Positions 12,001-27,000 of a DNA stretch of 35,635 nt are shown here, piece by piece (position 1 is the first letter of the stretch; each line of letters opens with the position of its first letter). Below the pieces are notes generated by a model. That model had not been told where the DNA came from. It saw only the letters and a list, made by a program, of their open reading frames with translations, and searched no databases. The position numbers were made by a program, and so were the translations under genes. The stretch comes from Christensenella sp. UBA6420 (GTDB lineage: Bacteria > Bacillota > Clostridia > Christensenellales > DTU072), in contig DJPE01000068.1 in the NCBI GenBank assembly GCA_002439705.1, positions 7,545 through 43,179 on the forward strand, read 5' to 3'.

Positions 12001-15000
12001 GTACGGACCGGTAGAGTCTACTTTCGGGTACTTCGAGAACAAATCTTTTCTCGACCAGTAATCGGTTCTGTGTTCGAGATAGATGGTAAGGTCGTCTATA
12101 AAGATACCGTCGAGAAGGCTGTTAACGAGAGCGGTGGTGTTAAGGTTAAGTCCGCTGCCGTTAAGGCTTACGCCCGTAAGTCCGCCGTAAGAAGATACGT
12201 CGGGCAAATCGAACATTTCGGCAAAGGTCTTGTCTTTGCCGCCGGCGAGTTCTCCCACGCCTTCGTTGAACGCAAACGTAAGTCCGCCCGTAGGTATGGA
12301 CAGGGCTACCTTGTTGCCGTACGAGTCTATTGCTAAATTAAAGTTAATGTTACTCAATCCGTCGTAGGTGTTAAGGACGAGTTCCATACGCTTGAAGTCG
12401 GGTACGGAAATGTTCTTTCCGGGCATAACCATACCGATTATCAGTCCGAGCGTAGCCGCATTCGGATTTATCTTTATTTCGGTATTGGTAAGAATGAGAT
12501 TTACGACGGGTTTTCCGTCCACGTTGTTACCGGTAGTGCCGCTTATCGACGAGCCGTTATTGTCATAGATACCGAAGTGAGCGAGAGTCTTCGCTTTGAG
12601 CTGTTCTTTTTCGGAATCGGTGATACCGTATTTCACGTTGACGTAGTCGGCGCAGTAGGAGTCTACCGTCTTTTCGACGAAAGCTCTCTTCCTTGCGGTC
12701 ACGTTGGTTTCCGAATTTCCGTCCGCGTCGTAGTGACTGCCTTTCATTTCAAGGAAGTCGAGTCCCGCCGCCGTCATACCGCCGGCTATCGCGTTAAGAA
12801 TTTCGGGCGTAGCTCCCGCGAAGGAACTAATCATCGCGGATAAGAAGTCTTCCACCGCTTTTACCATATCTTTTTCGGTGGCGAACAGAGCCGCGTTTAT
12901 ACTGTCGGCTTTCTTTTCCGCGTAGTCGGAAGCTATCGTCGATTTAAGCGAAGCGCTCATCTTGTCGATACTCGTAAGGTTTTCTTCCACAAGTACGTCG
13001 TAAATAAACTGCATCTGCTGCACGCCGAAACCTTTATAGGTCTTGCCCGAAGCCACGCTGTCGGCTATGGCGTCGGCTACCTGAGCGGAAGTCATACCCT
13101 TAAACGTAGTCTGCGCGGAAGTAATAAGGGTGCTTATAGCATTAGCTACTCTCGACTTTTCTCCGTAGTAGAGATAGTCGGTGGCGGCGGAACTTATAAT
13201 AAATTCCGCAATACTCTTTCCGCCTAAGATATAGTCGTACAGAGCCTTATTCTGTTCGGCGGTAAGTCCCGACAGAGTTTTTATCTTATTGTCGGTCATA
13301 GCGTTTGCAATAACGCCTATTTGTTTGGTCGTGTATCCGCTGTTGAGAGTGCCGGAAGCCACGGTCTGCATAGCGGAGTCGAAATCGGTCAACGCCGAAC
13401 CTTTCGTTTCGGGTTTTATAAAGGTACTCGACTTAACGGTACTGCCTTTTTCGCCTTCGTTGAGTTTTTCCGCGTCGAGTATGCCGCCGACGAGTCCCGC
13501 GACGTCTATTCCGTCGGTGGTAATCATCGTTTCGAAATCGGTACCCGAAAGCATACTCATAATCATCGCCGCAAGGTCGATACCGCTTATGCTCGCTCTG
13601 AAAAGTCCGAGAGTGCCTAAGTCGGCGTAAACCACTCCGTCGATGTAATAAAGACCTATCATTACTTCGTCGTTATAGGTAATCTCCAGCTTCAACACGG
13701 ACTTAGCGAAATCGGTAAGGTCCACGCCTAAGTCAAGTCCCACGCTGAACGTCATCGTGGTATCCTGCAAGTCGAACAAAATTGTGTCTGCCTGCAACCC
13801 TAATATCTTTTCGAGCATGTCTTCGAACCCGGAAATAACTTCGCTCTTGTCGCCCGAACCGGGGTTCTTGGTCTGCAAGGTAAGGTCGAGATTAAGACCT
13901 ATATGCAGGTTCTTTAATTGGTCTATAGACGTGTATTCGTCCTTGTCGTCGTCGCTTACGATAGTCATATCGGTCACTTCGTCGAGTTTCGTTCTCGGTT
14001 TCAGGTGAGAGTAACTCTTATCGAAGTTGTAACGAATTGAGAACTGCTTGTTTTCGTCCAGCACTAACTGAATACCGTTTACTTTATCGGCGTCGTCGCG
14101 ACCTATCTTGATGTAACTGAACGTCGGGATGTTGAGCAATACGTCGGGAAGAATTCCGCCGAGCAGGTCGTTAAGGTTGCCGACCAGGGTAAGGAGCAAC
14201 GCACCGGTAATCGCGATGCTTGCTTCTTCGTCGGAGTAGATAAGCATAAGCATATTCTGCCCGAATTCCATATCCGCTATATCCTGATATCTCTGAGCGC
14301 GTTTTTCCGCGTCGGTAATATCGTTGCCGACGGTGCCGTCAGCCTGTTGCGGTGTGATTTCCTGTTCGTCGTTACTTAATCCCGTTTCTATCTTTTTAAG
14401 GATATCCTTGACGAGTTTTCCTAAGTTTACGTTACTTAACGAAATCTTCGGTAAGCCTAATCCCGAAAGGTCGAGATATACCGCGCCGTTATCTTCCGTT
14501 CCGACGTATTTTATAGCGAGTATTCTCTGCACTAAGGAGCCGTTTCCGTCGCCGTGCGCTACTTCCAGCTCGAACCTTAATTTACTTATATCCGAGAAGT
14601 CTATATAGGTACGCAACGCAAACAGTATCTCTACGTCGAGAGCGTCGCCGCTCTTAACGTTGAAACCGAGTCCGTTAATAAGAGAAGAAGTAAGTCCGGA
14701 CAAGTCGAGAGCGGTGTTGAAATCGTCGTTTATGTGGAACGAACTGTTTATTTCGGTCACCCAAACGTAGTTATCTAACGGTTCGTATCCCGTCGAGAAC
14801 TTTTCGGAAATGTTTTCGCCGAAGAAGTTTTCTCTCTGTCCGAGTCGAATATTTATATCCGACAAGCCGAAACCGAAGTCTATTTTCGACGTGTTGACCA
14901 CGTTTCCGTCGTCGTCGTATACGGGAGCGTCGAGCGGGATAGTCAGGAACAACGTGTTATTTACGTTGTCGAGTTCCAGCTGAATATTGCCAAGTTCTGC

Positions 15001-18000
15001 GAATTCGAATCCGAACAGCGCCTGCAAGAAAGCGTTTACTACCGTGGTGGCAAGGCGGATACCTATAGTGCCTTTGCCGAAAGTAAGACCTTCTATTACG
15101 TCGCTCCAATCCATATCGTCCACGAGAGCGTCGAAGGAGGCGGCGTTCTGCGCGGCGGCGTTACTCATATCTATTTCGTAGCGGGAATCGCTGTTGATAA
15201 GATAGAAGAATATGTTGACAAGGTTAATGTTAAACATGTTGTAGCCCATTTGCGGAGTAAGCAACAGTTTGTCGTGCAAGCCGTCTCCGCAGTCGACGTA
15301 AATCTTCGGGTCGAGCTTTCCTATGCCTTCGCCGTCGTGGTTAAGAAGTCCGCCGACGAAGTAAATATTGAATATGTTGGTGCCGTCGCCGTTATATCCG
15401 CTTATGTAGAAGTCGAACGCCGTCTTTTCAAGGTCGATATCGAGACCTATGTCAAGGCGAATTCTTCCGTTGGCGTTCTTCAATATTTTGAGCTGGAAGA
15501 AAGTTTCTATTTCCTGAACGCTGAACAGGTCGCTCCAGTCAAGTATGGACTTAAGCACGTTGCTTTCAAGGTAGATGCTGAAACTTACCGTGGTACGCGC
15601 ACCGATTACCGAAGCGAGTATTTCGTTAAGGGTGGCGGAAGTGTCCACGTTAAGTCCGAGCGCGAAGAAGTCTTCGAAGAAACCGTCTTTGTAAAGTCCG
15701 TCTATCGAGCCGTAGAGACTGTCGTACTTAGCTCTGTCGAGACTTATTACAGTGTCCCTGAACAACGCAATTTCCGCGTCGTAACCTATTTTGTCGCTGC
15801 CTTCTTCGGCGTTCTTTCTTATGTTGAAGCTCAGACCGAAGTCGTCGCCGTATTCTATGGCGAGTTCTCCTTCCGTGAAGGCGAGATTAACCAAATCTTC
15901 AAGGTCGCTGCTCAACGTTTCTTCCTTGAAGATTACTTTGACGAGTTCCGCCAGAATATCCACGGTAAGGATAAGAGCGGTTTCCTTCGTGCCTATTCTC
16001 AGCAATACTTCAAGTACGTCGATAAGGCTGCTGTCGGCGTTGTTGACGACGGAGTAGAGCTGTTCGAACGGGTTAAGCATATTTTCCGCTTCTTCGCGGC
16101 TTACGCCGTGGTACGCGCTCATTACGGCGGAATTCAACGCCTTTATTGCGGCGGCGGAAGACCCGTTACTGTTATTTTCGTCGTCTTCTTCACCGCTCGA
16201 CGGATTTATCGCGCTCATAATCTTTTCGCCGAGAGCGAAAGGTATCTTCGCGCTGACGTGGCTGTCGAAGAGTTCTACCTGAGCGTAAATGTTCGGTCCG
16301 AAGAGCCAGATATGAATAAAGACTTGCTCGAATCTCGTGTTTTCGCCGTTGGTGTCGTGGTCGATAAGGTAATAGGTAAGGGCAAGCTCGCCTACTATAG
16401 AACTGTTTATTCTGTCGGTGTCGCCCGAAAGCAACGCTTCGAAGTTGATACCGAGCTGTCCTTCTATCGTAGCGTACAGGGTATGTTCCGCAAGGAAGTC
16501 TATATCGAGTTCGCTCAGTTTAACGGGCAGGTTGATAAGGTTAAGAAGCGGATTGATGTCAAGACGACCTTCGTCGAAGTTTATTCCGAGAGATGCGTTA
16601 AGGTTTACTCTCAGAGTAAGTTCGGAGTATTCGGTGTATTCCGCTTTCTCTTCGTCGGTAAGAACGTCTTTTATAAGCGATACGCTCGTACCCGTTTCGT
16701 CTTCCTGATATCTCTTTATGTCGAAGAGTATGCTCGTATCCTTGCCCGATACGCCTAAGGACAACGTAAAGTCAGCCAACGCTTCGGCGGATTTCAACGC
16801 GTTCTTGTAGATTTGGTCGAAGCTCTTTGTTAAGGTAGAGCTGTCTTCGAGTACGGATACGAGATCCACTATCGCCTGCGACTGCTTGTAAGAGAGATAT
16901 TCTTTAAGTATGTCGCTCATTTCGACGAAAGTAAGGTATTCGGTGACGTCGCCTTCGCCCCCTGCGGCGAGAGTTTCTTTAAGTGCGAGCGCGTTCTTTA
17001 TTTCTTCGCTTGCTTTGAAGGAATAATACTTGTTCCAGATATAGGAAGTAAGGTATTTTTCGGGTTCGGAAAGGCTAAGAATTGCGCTTCTCGTTTCTTC
17101 GTATTTAGCCGACGTAGCTTCGCTTAACGTCTTGCCCGACGCGAGATAACTTTCTATTTCGTCGCTGAGAGCGATAAGTGCGAGAGCTTTTTCCTGTGCG
17201 GTGGACGTCGAGTCAATGCCTTGTCCTTCCACAAAAGATTTAAGAAGCGGGTCGTTAGCCTTTATCGCGGCGGCTATATCGTCGTAGTTTGCCGCGAGAG
17301 CGTTTCTGAACGCAACTTCGGTAATGGTAAGATATACCGCGCTGTTTACGTCCTTAGCGTAACTATCGAACTTCTGTCTGTAAATTCTGTTGATGCCGCC
17401 TATATTGCTGCTGCCCGCCATAAAGATTACGCTGAGCATATCTATATAAGCGTCGCTTGCGCCGCTTACGTCGTATCCGTAATTTTCTATAAGGTTCTTC
17501 GTTTCGGCACGTTTTGCGGCGGTTTCCGCAACGGTGAACAAAGCGGAATATTCTTCGGCGAGAGAAGCGAAACTATCGTAATACTTAGCGAGCGTTACAA
17601 ACATATTTTCGGTCGCGCCGAATTTTACGTAATTGTCTCTTACAAACGTTACGAACGCTTTTCTTATTTCCGTCATCTTATCGACGGTGGAGTCGTTACC
17701 CGTAAGAACGCCGTTTTCTTTAATAACGGTGGCAAGCGTCCTTAACTTGCCGTCGGAAGTAAGCACGCCGTCTTCGGTAAACTTAGCCGTCTCGTCGGCG
17801 AACACGTTAATAAACGCGACGAATCTCGAATATTCGCCGGGGATTACGAAACCGCTGAACGCGCTTGCCGCGGCGGTAATCGTGTTTACGTTAAGTTCCG
17901 AACCGGTGATTTCGAAGTAAATCTGTTTAAGCAACGCTATCGCTACGGTAGCGTATTCGTCGTACAACGCCGCCGCTTTCGTTCTGAAATCGTCGTAGAT

Positions 18001-21000
18001 ACTTCCGTTACGTTCCGAATAGATAAGCACGGTGAAGTATTCGTAAGCGGTTTCGTAAACCTTATTTTCAAACGTCGCGCCGTAGTTACTCAATACCGAG
18101 TCGAAATCGGAAACCACGCCCGCGGAAAGTCTGCCCGCGACGTAGGACTCGTAAATCTTCTCTATAAGGATAGCCTTGTTCTTGTCGGTAGGCGTGAGTA
18201 AAACTTCCGTTCTGTCCTTTTCGTACAGTCCGACGGTGTTTTTGTCGGCCTGTGCCGCAGACGAACCGAGAGCCGCAACTGCCGACTTCAATTCGTCGAA
18301 CTTAGCTATATAGTCGTTGTATTCGACTTTCGCGTCGGTTCCGCCGAAGAGCGAAGTGATATGACCCGCCGCAAAGAGCGAATCGAACATCTTACTTGCG
18401 GTGTCGTAGTATACGGAGTAAATATCGTTTCTGTACCCGACAAGAGTAGCGTCGGCATCGTACCAGGTATCGAGGCAGAAGGAATAAACCGCGGTAAGAA
18501 GAGTCTTTCTGTCTATCGTGATTTCGTTATCCTTGAACAGGTTTTCCCAGCCGAGTGCGGCGGTACGATATTCGCCGGCGTTCTCCACGATAGTGTTTCT
18601 CGACAGTTCGGAAATCTTAGCGTTGTTTTCCAGCACTCTTAATCCGACTATCTTTCTGTTGTAGAAGCCGTATTCGGTTTCGCTCTGTCTTCTCGTAAGG
18701 TCGCCGTATCCGTTAAGGTATGCGTACATGACGTAGTTGCCGTCGGAGTAGTTCTCGTTGTCGACGGTTCTTACGCCTGCGTTGTATTCGGCGAGAGTAA
18801 TACCTGCGTCCTGATTATACGAGTACGTATCGTACTTAAACTTCAACGTATCTTTTCTTATCTGTCTGTCGGCGGCTACTACGCTGTCCCACAAAGTCTT
18901 CATACCTTTCATCGTGGTGACGGTCGAAGCGTCGGCAGGATAGGTAGGAGCGGTATAGGACACCTTTTCGTAGTCGGAACCGAGATATTCTTCTATTCCG
19001 CCTTCGAGTTCGTCCATAGCCTTTTCGAAGTCTTTATCCGTCTTACCTGCGTTCTCGGCGTCGGAGAAGTACTTATTGTACGCTTTAAGATAGTTCTTTT
19101 CGTATTCGTACGTGCTTCTTGCGCTTTCGGCTTCGTTAAGGTGACCGTTGACCGACTCGATAAGGGTATCAAAGTTCTTCTTCGCGTCTTCGAGAAGGAC
19201 GCTTTCGGTGACGGCTCCGTAATTACTTATCGTCAACTCAACCGCTGCGTTAAAGGCGGCGAATATATCGGATATGTACTTATTTCTGTCGGCGTCGGGC
19301 AGTTTGTCGTACATAAGATTGCTGTACTGCTGTCTGTCGGCGTTTATTAACGCTCTGCGAGCCGCGACGTAGCTTTCCGCCCACGTCACCGCTACGCTTT
19401 CGGCGTATTTGGACGCGTTTGCGGAGATTTCGTCGTAAACTTTCTTCATGATCGACGCTTTCTGCACGTCAGTAGCGGAACTTTCGAATTCTATCGTAAG
19501 TTCGTTTTCGGCGGCGTCGGACACGTCGATCAATTCTTTGTCGTAATCTTTAAGGGTGGCGTACAGAGCTTCGGTTTCGCGCTTTAAGTCTTCGAAGTAT
19601 TCGTTATAGGAGATTATGTTGACCGTCTCGTAGGTCTTAGCGCTTACTCCTATTACGCTCATGCCGTCCTTTATTACGGTATTGGCGTTGCCGACGATTA
19701 TTTCGGTAAGAAGATTCTTTATGGACGGATAAAGGTCTTCAAACACTTTCGCTCTGAGCATATCGTCCATTTCTTCTATTCTCGCGGCGGTGGAGGACAG
19801 TCTGTACCACGCTTCCCACGCGGAACGTTTTGCGTATTCTTCGTCGGTAATACGCTCGAACAATTTGTTTATAAACGTCGCTCTTTCCTTTATTTCGACC
19901 ACGTTGCGGTCGTTGTCGTAGACGTCGCCGTCGAAGTTAAAGGCGTTCCACGCTTCGGCGGTAAGGGCGGAGTAGTCGCCGCCGTTAAAGGAGGTGACGG
20001 TCTGTTCCAATTCTTTTTTAAGGCTGTCGGATACGCAAATCTTAACGAATCTTCCGTATACGGCGGCAACGAACTCGTTAAGTCCGAGAGAACGGTACTT
20101 CTCCGCGTAATCGAACGCCGCAATTACCGACGCGTCGCCGGCGTACTTAGTCTTAAACAGAACGAGCGCAAGGTAAGTCTGATACAAAGGCATACCCTTG
20201 CCGTCTGCTATCTCGCCGTTGGTCTTCGCTTCGGTGAGATTATCGGTGGTGATTTCGCGGGACGGCATTATCGACTTGACGGAGTCGTTAATATCCTTTC
20301 TTACGCTCTTTTCGAGTTTGGTTTCTTCTTCTTTAAGGGTAGCGTACATATCTTTTACGATACCGAGAGCGGTGGCTATTTCGCCGTAGCGAGTCGCGCT
20401 TTCGCCCTTGTAGGAAGCAAAACCGTCGTAATACGCTTCGCAGGAAATTACTCCGTAATTATTTTCTCCGACCGCTTTGACCGTTTCGACGTCTTCCGTC
20501 GATAAGGTGGCTCCTATAAGGTAGAGATAACGTGCAAGACTTCTTGCCGTCCTGTAAAATTCGACGAGATACCCGTCTTTGCCGTAGCCCGAATTAGCGC
20601 AGATGCTTATTACGTTGCCGACATTGTCGGAGTCGTCGGAGTAATTTTCCGCTTCGATAAACTTACTTTCGTCGGTCGCTCTCGCTTTGAGTTCGGCGTA
20701 GACGAGACTTAATTTAAGCATATCGTTTTCGATATTTACGTTGTAGTTGTTCGCAAAGTAAACCGACGGATTGACTTCGTAACCGTTGTTTTCTTCGCTA
20801 ATTGCGTATCCGCTGTTCTTCGCGCCGTTTTCTACCGAAAGGATAACGGCGTTTTCGGGAAGAATACTCTTATATTCGAGACTTATTAGGTTGTTCCAGG
20901 CGTCCGCGCGGAAGGATTTTCCGTCGGCGTAGTCTTCTATTGCGAGTTGTTCTGCGGACTGACCGCGGAGTTTTTCAAACCTGTCGGCGTAACGACCGAT

Positions 21001-24000
21001 AAGGGCGGAGAGAAGTTCCGTCTTGTCGGATTCGGTTTCGTCGGAAGAAGCCGCAATCTGGTTGGTTATTCTTTCGACGTCGGATTTTCTCAGTTCGTCT
21101 ATAGCGTAAGCTCTTATTTTTCTCAACACTTCGGTGGAGTTACCGGAGAAGAGTTCGCTTATTACGTTAAGGGCGTCGGAAGAAGAGAATATAATGTCGT
21201 AAGCGAGTTCCGCTTCCTGATATTCGTTAAGAATAACGGTATTCTTGACGCTGTAGGACTGAATTCCCGTTATTATCGCTTCGATAATCGCGATTAAGTC
21301 GGTAATGTCGTCCTTGGTTACGCCTATAGAACTTATATCTTCGCTTTCTCCGCGGTACTTATACAGACGCATTTCGTTAATGACGACGGTCTTCAATATG
21401 CTTACGTCGTCGGCTACGAGAGCTTCTTCGTAAGTGGTGGAGTCGTCTATAAGGTCTTTTCTGTACTTGTCGTAAGCGTAGGCTTTGAGTTCCTGCTCGG
21501 TAGCGGTCTTGTATCTTCCTACGGCGTAGTTAAACGCGCTTTCCATCATGGCTACCTTGACGTAGTCCTTATTTTCGATAGCTTCCGCCATGAAGGTATC
21601 CCAGGCGTAGGCGCGCTGGATAGTATACAGTTCGTCGTACTTAGCGAGATAAATTTTAGTCTTGTCGCTGCCCGAAGTGTACTTAATCTGGTCGGATATA
21701 TAGGATATCCAGGCGTCTTCCATTGCGAAAGTCGAGTTCATGATACCTTTGATAAGGTTCATATAAACGACCGCTTCGTGTCCTACGGAAGACTTCATTT
21801 CGTCTATCTTTTCTTTATGCGTATCCTTTTCGTAAAGGTTTCTTAATTCTTCCGCTCCGCTTTCCGAACTTACTACGTACGCGTCGTAAACCGCAACTTT
21901 GCTACCCGAATAGATAGTAAGCATACTGTCGAGAACGCTCTTTACCGCGTCGTCGGCAGAAGAATAGAAACTGTCGAAAGCGACGGTCTTTAAGTAGTCG
22001 TTATAGAAGGCGTTGAGTTTTTCGCTGCGTTTAGTCGTGTTGTCTATTACCTTGTCGGAACCGAAATCGTACCCGTACGCGGCGGCGAGAGAGTCGTTGC
22101 CGTAAATCTCGCCTATCATATAGTCGTAGGTAAGGGTGTAAATCTGGTTATCGCTCATCTTCGAGAAGCGTAAACGCATCTCGGCGTAAACCGCGCTTAT
22201 ATCGGGAAGACCGAGAGAAATCCATTCTTTTACCTTGTCGGCTTTGACCGAACCCGAAACGTCGTACAAGTCGTACAACAAGCTGTCTTCGAAAAGTTTG
22301 TTCCAGGCGTCGTCGGGGTAGATAAGGTCGTCTTTCCTGTCGGAGTACCAGTTGTTGATGGCGTCTTCCATGCTCTTAGGTACGGCGATAACGCTTTCCG
22401 ACACGTTGTAGGCCTTGCTCGGCAGTCCTATCGTGATAAGAATAGTCATACTCGGAGTAATCGTAATTCCGAGATAGGGGTCGATGACGCTGTCCACCAT
22501 TGTTTCCACGTTGGTGATAAGTTCTTTCATATCGACGCCCATGAGCTGTTTAAGGATACCGAATATAGCTCCGTCGACGAGTTCTACAGTCAGACCTTTC
22601 ACTACGTCGCCGATAATATTTATGGTTCCGCTGACTTTGTCGTTCACGTCGGCAAAGGAAGAAGTGGTCTTCGCGAAGAGCTGTTCGTACGCCTTTATGT
22701 TTTCGTAAGTGTTTTTAGCGTCGTCGGAAGCTCCCGCTCCGGTAAGAGCCTTTATTATATCCATAAGGTTGGATATCTTGACTTTACCCAAATAGAAGTT
22801 GTCGCTGTTGCTTATGCCTTCGGCGTCTATATATACGTCGCCCCTTATGTACGCGAAACTAAGTACGGGACTTTCGTTGTCCGATCTTTCTTCGGGGGCT
22901 TTGGTGTAGATACTTATTCTTGCCTGTAAGTCGTCTATTATGTTCTTTATGTTTACGGTAAGGTCAACCTTGACGTAAAGTTTGGAGTCGAGCGATTCGA
23001 GGAACTCTATAACGGGGTCTATCGCGGTGTCTATACCGAGAGTAGCGCCTAAGTCGAAGTAGCCGTTTTCTTTAAGGACCTGCAACAATCCGCCGAGTTT
23101 GTAAATACCTTTTTCGTCGGTGACGTTGATTATTATTTCGGTGGAGAAATAAACGGTATCGAGACGGTCGAGCTGGATATATTCCGCACTGTCGGACACC
23201 TGAATATCGAGTCCGCTGAAACCTACGTAAAGTCCCTTTATTGACATACCGAGTCCGAGTATCGGATTAAGTTCGGTGCTGCCCGTAACGAGATTTTCGC
23301 CGAGAGCGAGATTAAATCCTATATCGAAAGTATTTACGCCTTCTTCCACCTTCATACCCTTGACGTAGAGCTGAATAGCCGCGTCGGGGAACATGTCGAA
23401 ACCGCCGAAACCGAATACTTTAAGCATGCTCGCTATGGCGGCTTTCTTTACTATAAGGTATAAACCGGAAGAGTTTATTTCGGCGTCGACTCCTACCTTA
23501 ACCGCGCCTATTGCGGCGTTAAGGGCGTCGAACGCGGCGAACATCGCCTGCGACTGTTTGTCTTTTCCGTCGCCGAAAATAAGATTGCCGACGTCGGCAA
23601 GATACAACTTGTCGCTGTTAAGTTCCGACAAATCGATATACAGGTTGCCGCCGAAGTAGGTTATTACAGCCCATTCCTTGTTCCGGTCGGTGGATACTTT
23701 GTCGCCCACTCTGAATATACGGAGAGCTACGCGGAGCGAAGAGCCGGATATAAGATGGTCGAGATAGTTGTTGTCTTCGCCGTTGCCTAAATCGAGACTT
23801 GCTTCTATGTCTACGGCTACGGTTATTTTCTGTTTGTTGGCTATGTACAGAGCTATATCCATCACGAGTCCGCCGAGATAATTGTTCATTATCGTGTTGA
23901 CGGGTTCCTGATAGAGATTGGTTCCGTTGGTTACGCCGGCGTCGATTTCGAGAAGAACAGTGGTCTTCAACGCAATCTTAGGTAACATTCCGTCCACTTC

Positions 24001-27000
24001 CGCGAAGTCGATGGGGTCGCCGTTTTCGTCGCGTTTCAACACTTCGTCTTCGTTAAATTCTATTCTCTTGTCCTGAGCGAAACTCAGTTCCATATTCCTT
24101 ATGGCGAGTTCGAGACCTATGCCCCTGCCGGTGCTGACGCCGTTTTCGTTGACGCTGTCGAAGTTAAGTCTTACGGCTATTAAGTTTCTGTCGCCGTCGT
24201 CGTAATCTTTCAACACGTCGCCGTCCTTGCCGTAGTTTGCCACGCTGAATATGTCGAGAGCTATTTCGGGCGAGCCGACTTTACTTATCATACTCTTAAC
24301 GTCGCCCAGACCCAAGAAGGTGAGTAAGGTGTAGATAGCGTTGGCGGCGAGCTGAACGCTCATACCGTACTTAGCGAGATTTATGTCCACTTCGGGGTTG
24401 TTGCCGCCGTTGCCGTCGGCGTAAGCCGGGAACGCGCCGAATATGGTGTCGGAGTAGTCGCCGTCGTCGACAGCGAGTACGTCGGCTATCATAGCCGCCA
24501 TAACGACTTTCGCTATCGAGCCGCCGTTGTGAATATCGTGGGATATAGCGTAATTTTCGTTGGAATTACCGAGCAGCTTCTTAATCTGTTCGAGTGCGTT
24601 CTTGACGTACAGACGCTGAATGTTGAATCTTCTTGCGTCCACGTATACGAAATCGTACTCCGTGCCGTCGTCTTCTCTGCCCGCTCCGAATACCAACTGC
24701 AATACCGTTTCTTTAACGTTTCCGTTTACGTCGAGAGAATATACGGTAAGGGATATATCGGTGTCGCTCAAATCCTTGTTTACAAGGCGGAACAGATTTA
24801 CTCTCGCTTCGAGAGAAATTCTGAAATAGTCGCCTACCGTGCTGAGAATACTGAGTACGGGGGCTATCTGCAAGGTCTGTCCGTTTATATTAAGGTTAAG
24901 ACCGAGCTGGGTAAGGAGCGAATTTACGAGTTCGGTAAAGTCGTACTGTACGTCGTCTTCCATATTGATACCGAATTCGACGTCGAGTTTTGCGTAGACG
25001 TAACCGAAGTTTTCGTCGAGGAGCGAGAATTCTCCGTTGGTTTTTTGGAGATTTTCGTCGTTGACTACTTCCGTGACTTCTTCCTGTCCCGTGATTTCGC
25101 CGTAATCGTTATAAACGTAGTTTAATCTCGTTCTCGACAGGTCGCTGTCGGCTATCTTTATACCCGCCTTGACGAAATCGACTTTAAGATACAGGTTGGC
25201 TATTTCCGCGCTGACGTTCGCGATAGAACCGTCGTACAAGAAACCTATCGTAAGCACGCCTTCCTTGTTCGCCGCGTCTACTATAAGTTGCGGAATTTCG
25301 GAATACGACTTGTCGTAGTAGTCTTCTAGCGTGACGAGATACTGTTCCGTTATTTCGGTCTTGTACCAGGTCACCGTGCCGTCTTCGGCGGCGGTCGCTC
25401 TTATAACGAATTTATTTCCGTCTTCGGTAGTGGCGAGAATACGTTCCGCGTCGGCGTTGATATATTTCCATGCGGCGTATCTGTATTCAAGGAAGGTAAG
25501 AAGGTTTCTTGCGTTCCTTACGTAAGTATTTACGGCGGCGGTGTAGTATCCGTCCGCGGTGTCGGCGTCTAATGCCTTATTACTTACGAGATACTTCCAA
25601 GCCATCGCCTTATAGGTATAGCTTACCGCTTCGGCGTAACGGCTGTATCTGCCGTCGGCTATTATAAATACGTTGTTTTCTCTTATGAAGTCTTCTTCCG
25701 AACCGTCGAGAGTCTGGTTACCGGTGGTCTTCAAACCGAAATCGTTGTAGGCGTAGGAGTTGACGTAACGGAGCGCCGAAAGTAAGTTTTCGTACTCGTT
25801 GTTTATCATACTGCGGATAGCTTTCCACGCTTCCGAGCTTGCGGTAAGGACGCTGCCGCCGCTTTCGGTAAACTTCATGTTGTAGATGCCGATGTACGCT
25901 TCCTTTTCGGCGGTACTCCAATTGAACCTTCCTACGAAATATTCGTATGCGAAACGTTCTATATTGGCCTGTTTTGCCGATTCGGATATGCCCGACATCT
26001 TGTCTACCGCTTCCACTGCCTGCTCGTACGCAGTGTCTAACGCGTCGAGTTTTATGTTCATGGCGTTGACGTAGCTGTCGAGAGCTATGCCGGAAACGTA
26101 GTAATCGGTGTATTCTTTCGCGATTACGTCGCGGAAATCGGATTTTGCGGAGAGGTCGTCGAGAGTAGTCTGTATAGCTTCTATATCGGAGTTTATGAGT
26201 GCGGTCAGACTATCCCACGCCGCAGGACGAACGTCTGCGTCGGAAGGATTATTTGCGGCGAGTTCGTTATAAATTTCCATCGCCTTGGCGGAATAGTAGT
26301 CGCCGAGCGTGTTGCTGTCGAAAAGAGCTTCCCATGCGTTGGCTTTTCTTCTGTTGTTTTCGTCGCTCGTATCGCCTTCCACCCATTCGTTTGCGATAAG
26401 AATATCGTTCATTCTCGACAAAATCATCTTCCTGTCGAGTATTTCTTCTTCCTTATCTCCGTCGTACAGGTCGTCGACGTAACTTAAGAAGCTGCGCGAG
26501 AAACGCCTCTTTTCGTCGTTGAACGCTTCGTTAAGAAGTTTTACGAGAACGTTCGCCGCGGCGGATATGGTAAGACCGTAAGTGTTGCCGACTATTCCGT
26601 GAATAAAGTCGCTTAACGGCTCTGCGTTCGATGCGGGAGCGTTGCTAAGTCCGCTTAATCCGTCGCTGCTATTCATTGCAGCGAGAAGTTCGTTCATTCT
26701 CGCTTCGGTAATAAACAGGTCGGACGGGATATTTTCGGGGGTTTCTTTATTAGCTTCCGCGGTGGACTTCATCCAGATAATATATCTTACGAAGTCGTAA
26801 ATTTCGGTGCTGTTTTCAAACGCGCCTTTCGTGAATTCGGAATCTATTTCCTTTTTGTCGGCGGCGGAAGAAGCGTTGCTTGTTTCCGAACCGGTTTCGC
26901 CGGTTTCGGAACCCGTTTCGTCTTCATCGGTATCCGAACTCCCGAACAATTCGCCTATTCTCTTAATGAGAGCGTTGGCGGTGGACTCGAAGTCGGCTAT

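Noticed and set aside
15250..16758. Plus-strand open frame of 502 codons opposite the giant gene (also 649-1998, 9646-10821, 10852-11784 and many shorter ones)
   Set aside because: They lie antisense to the 35-kb frame, have Val/Arg/Tyr/Phe/Ser-rich translations with no recognisable domain, and arise from the codon bias of the giant gene (many GAC, GTC and TTC-type codons keep the opposite strand free of stops).
26884..26911. Inverted repeat as a regulatory or mobile-element end
   Set aside because: It lies inside the coding frame and is explained by repeated Gly-Ser-Glu-Thr codons in a low-complexity linker.
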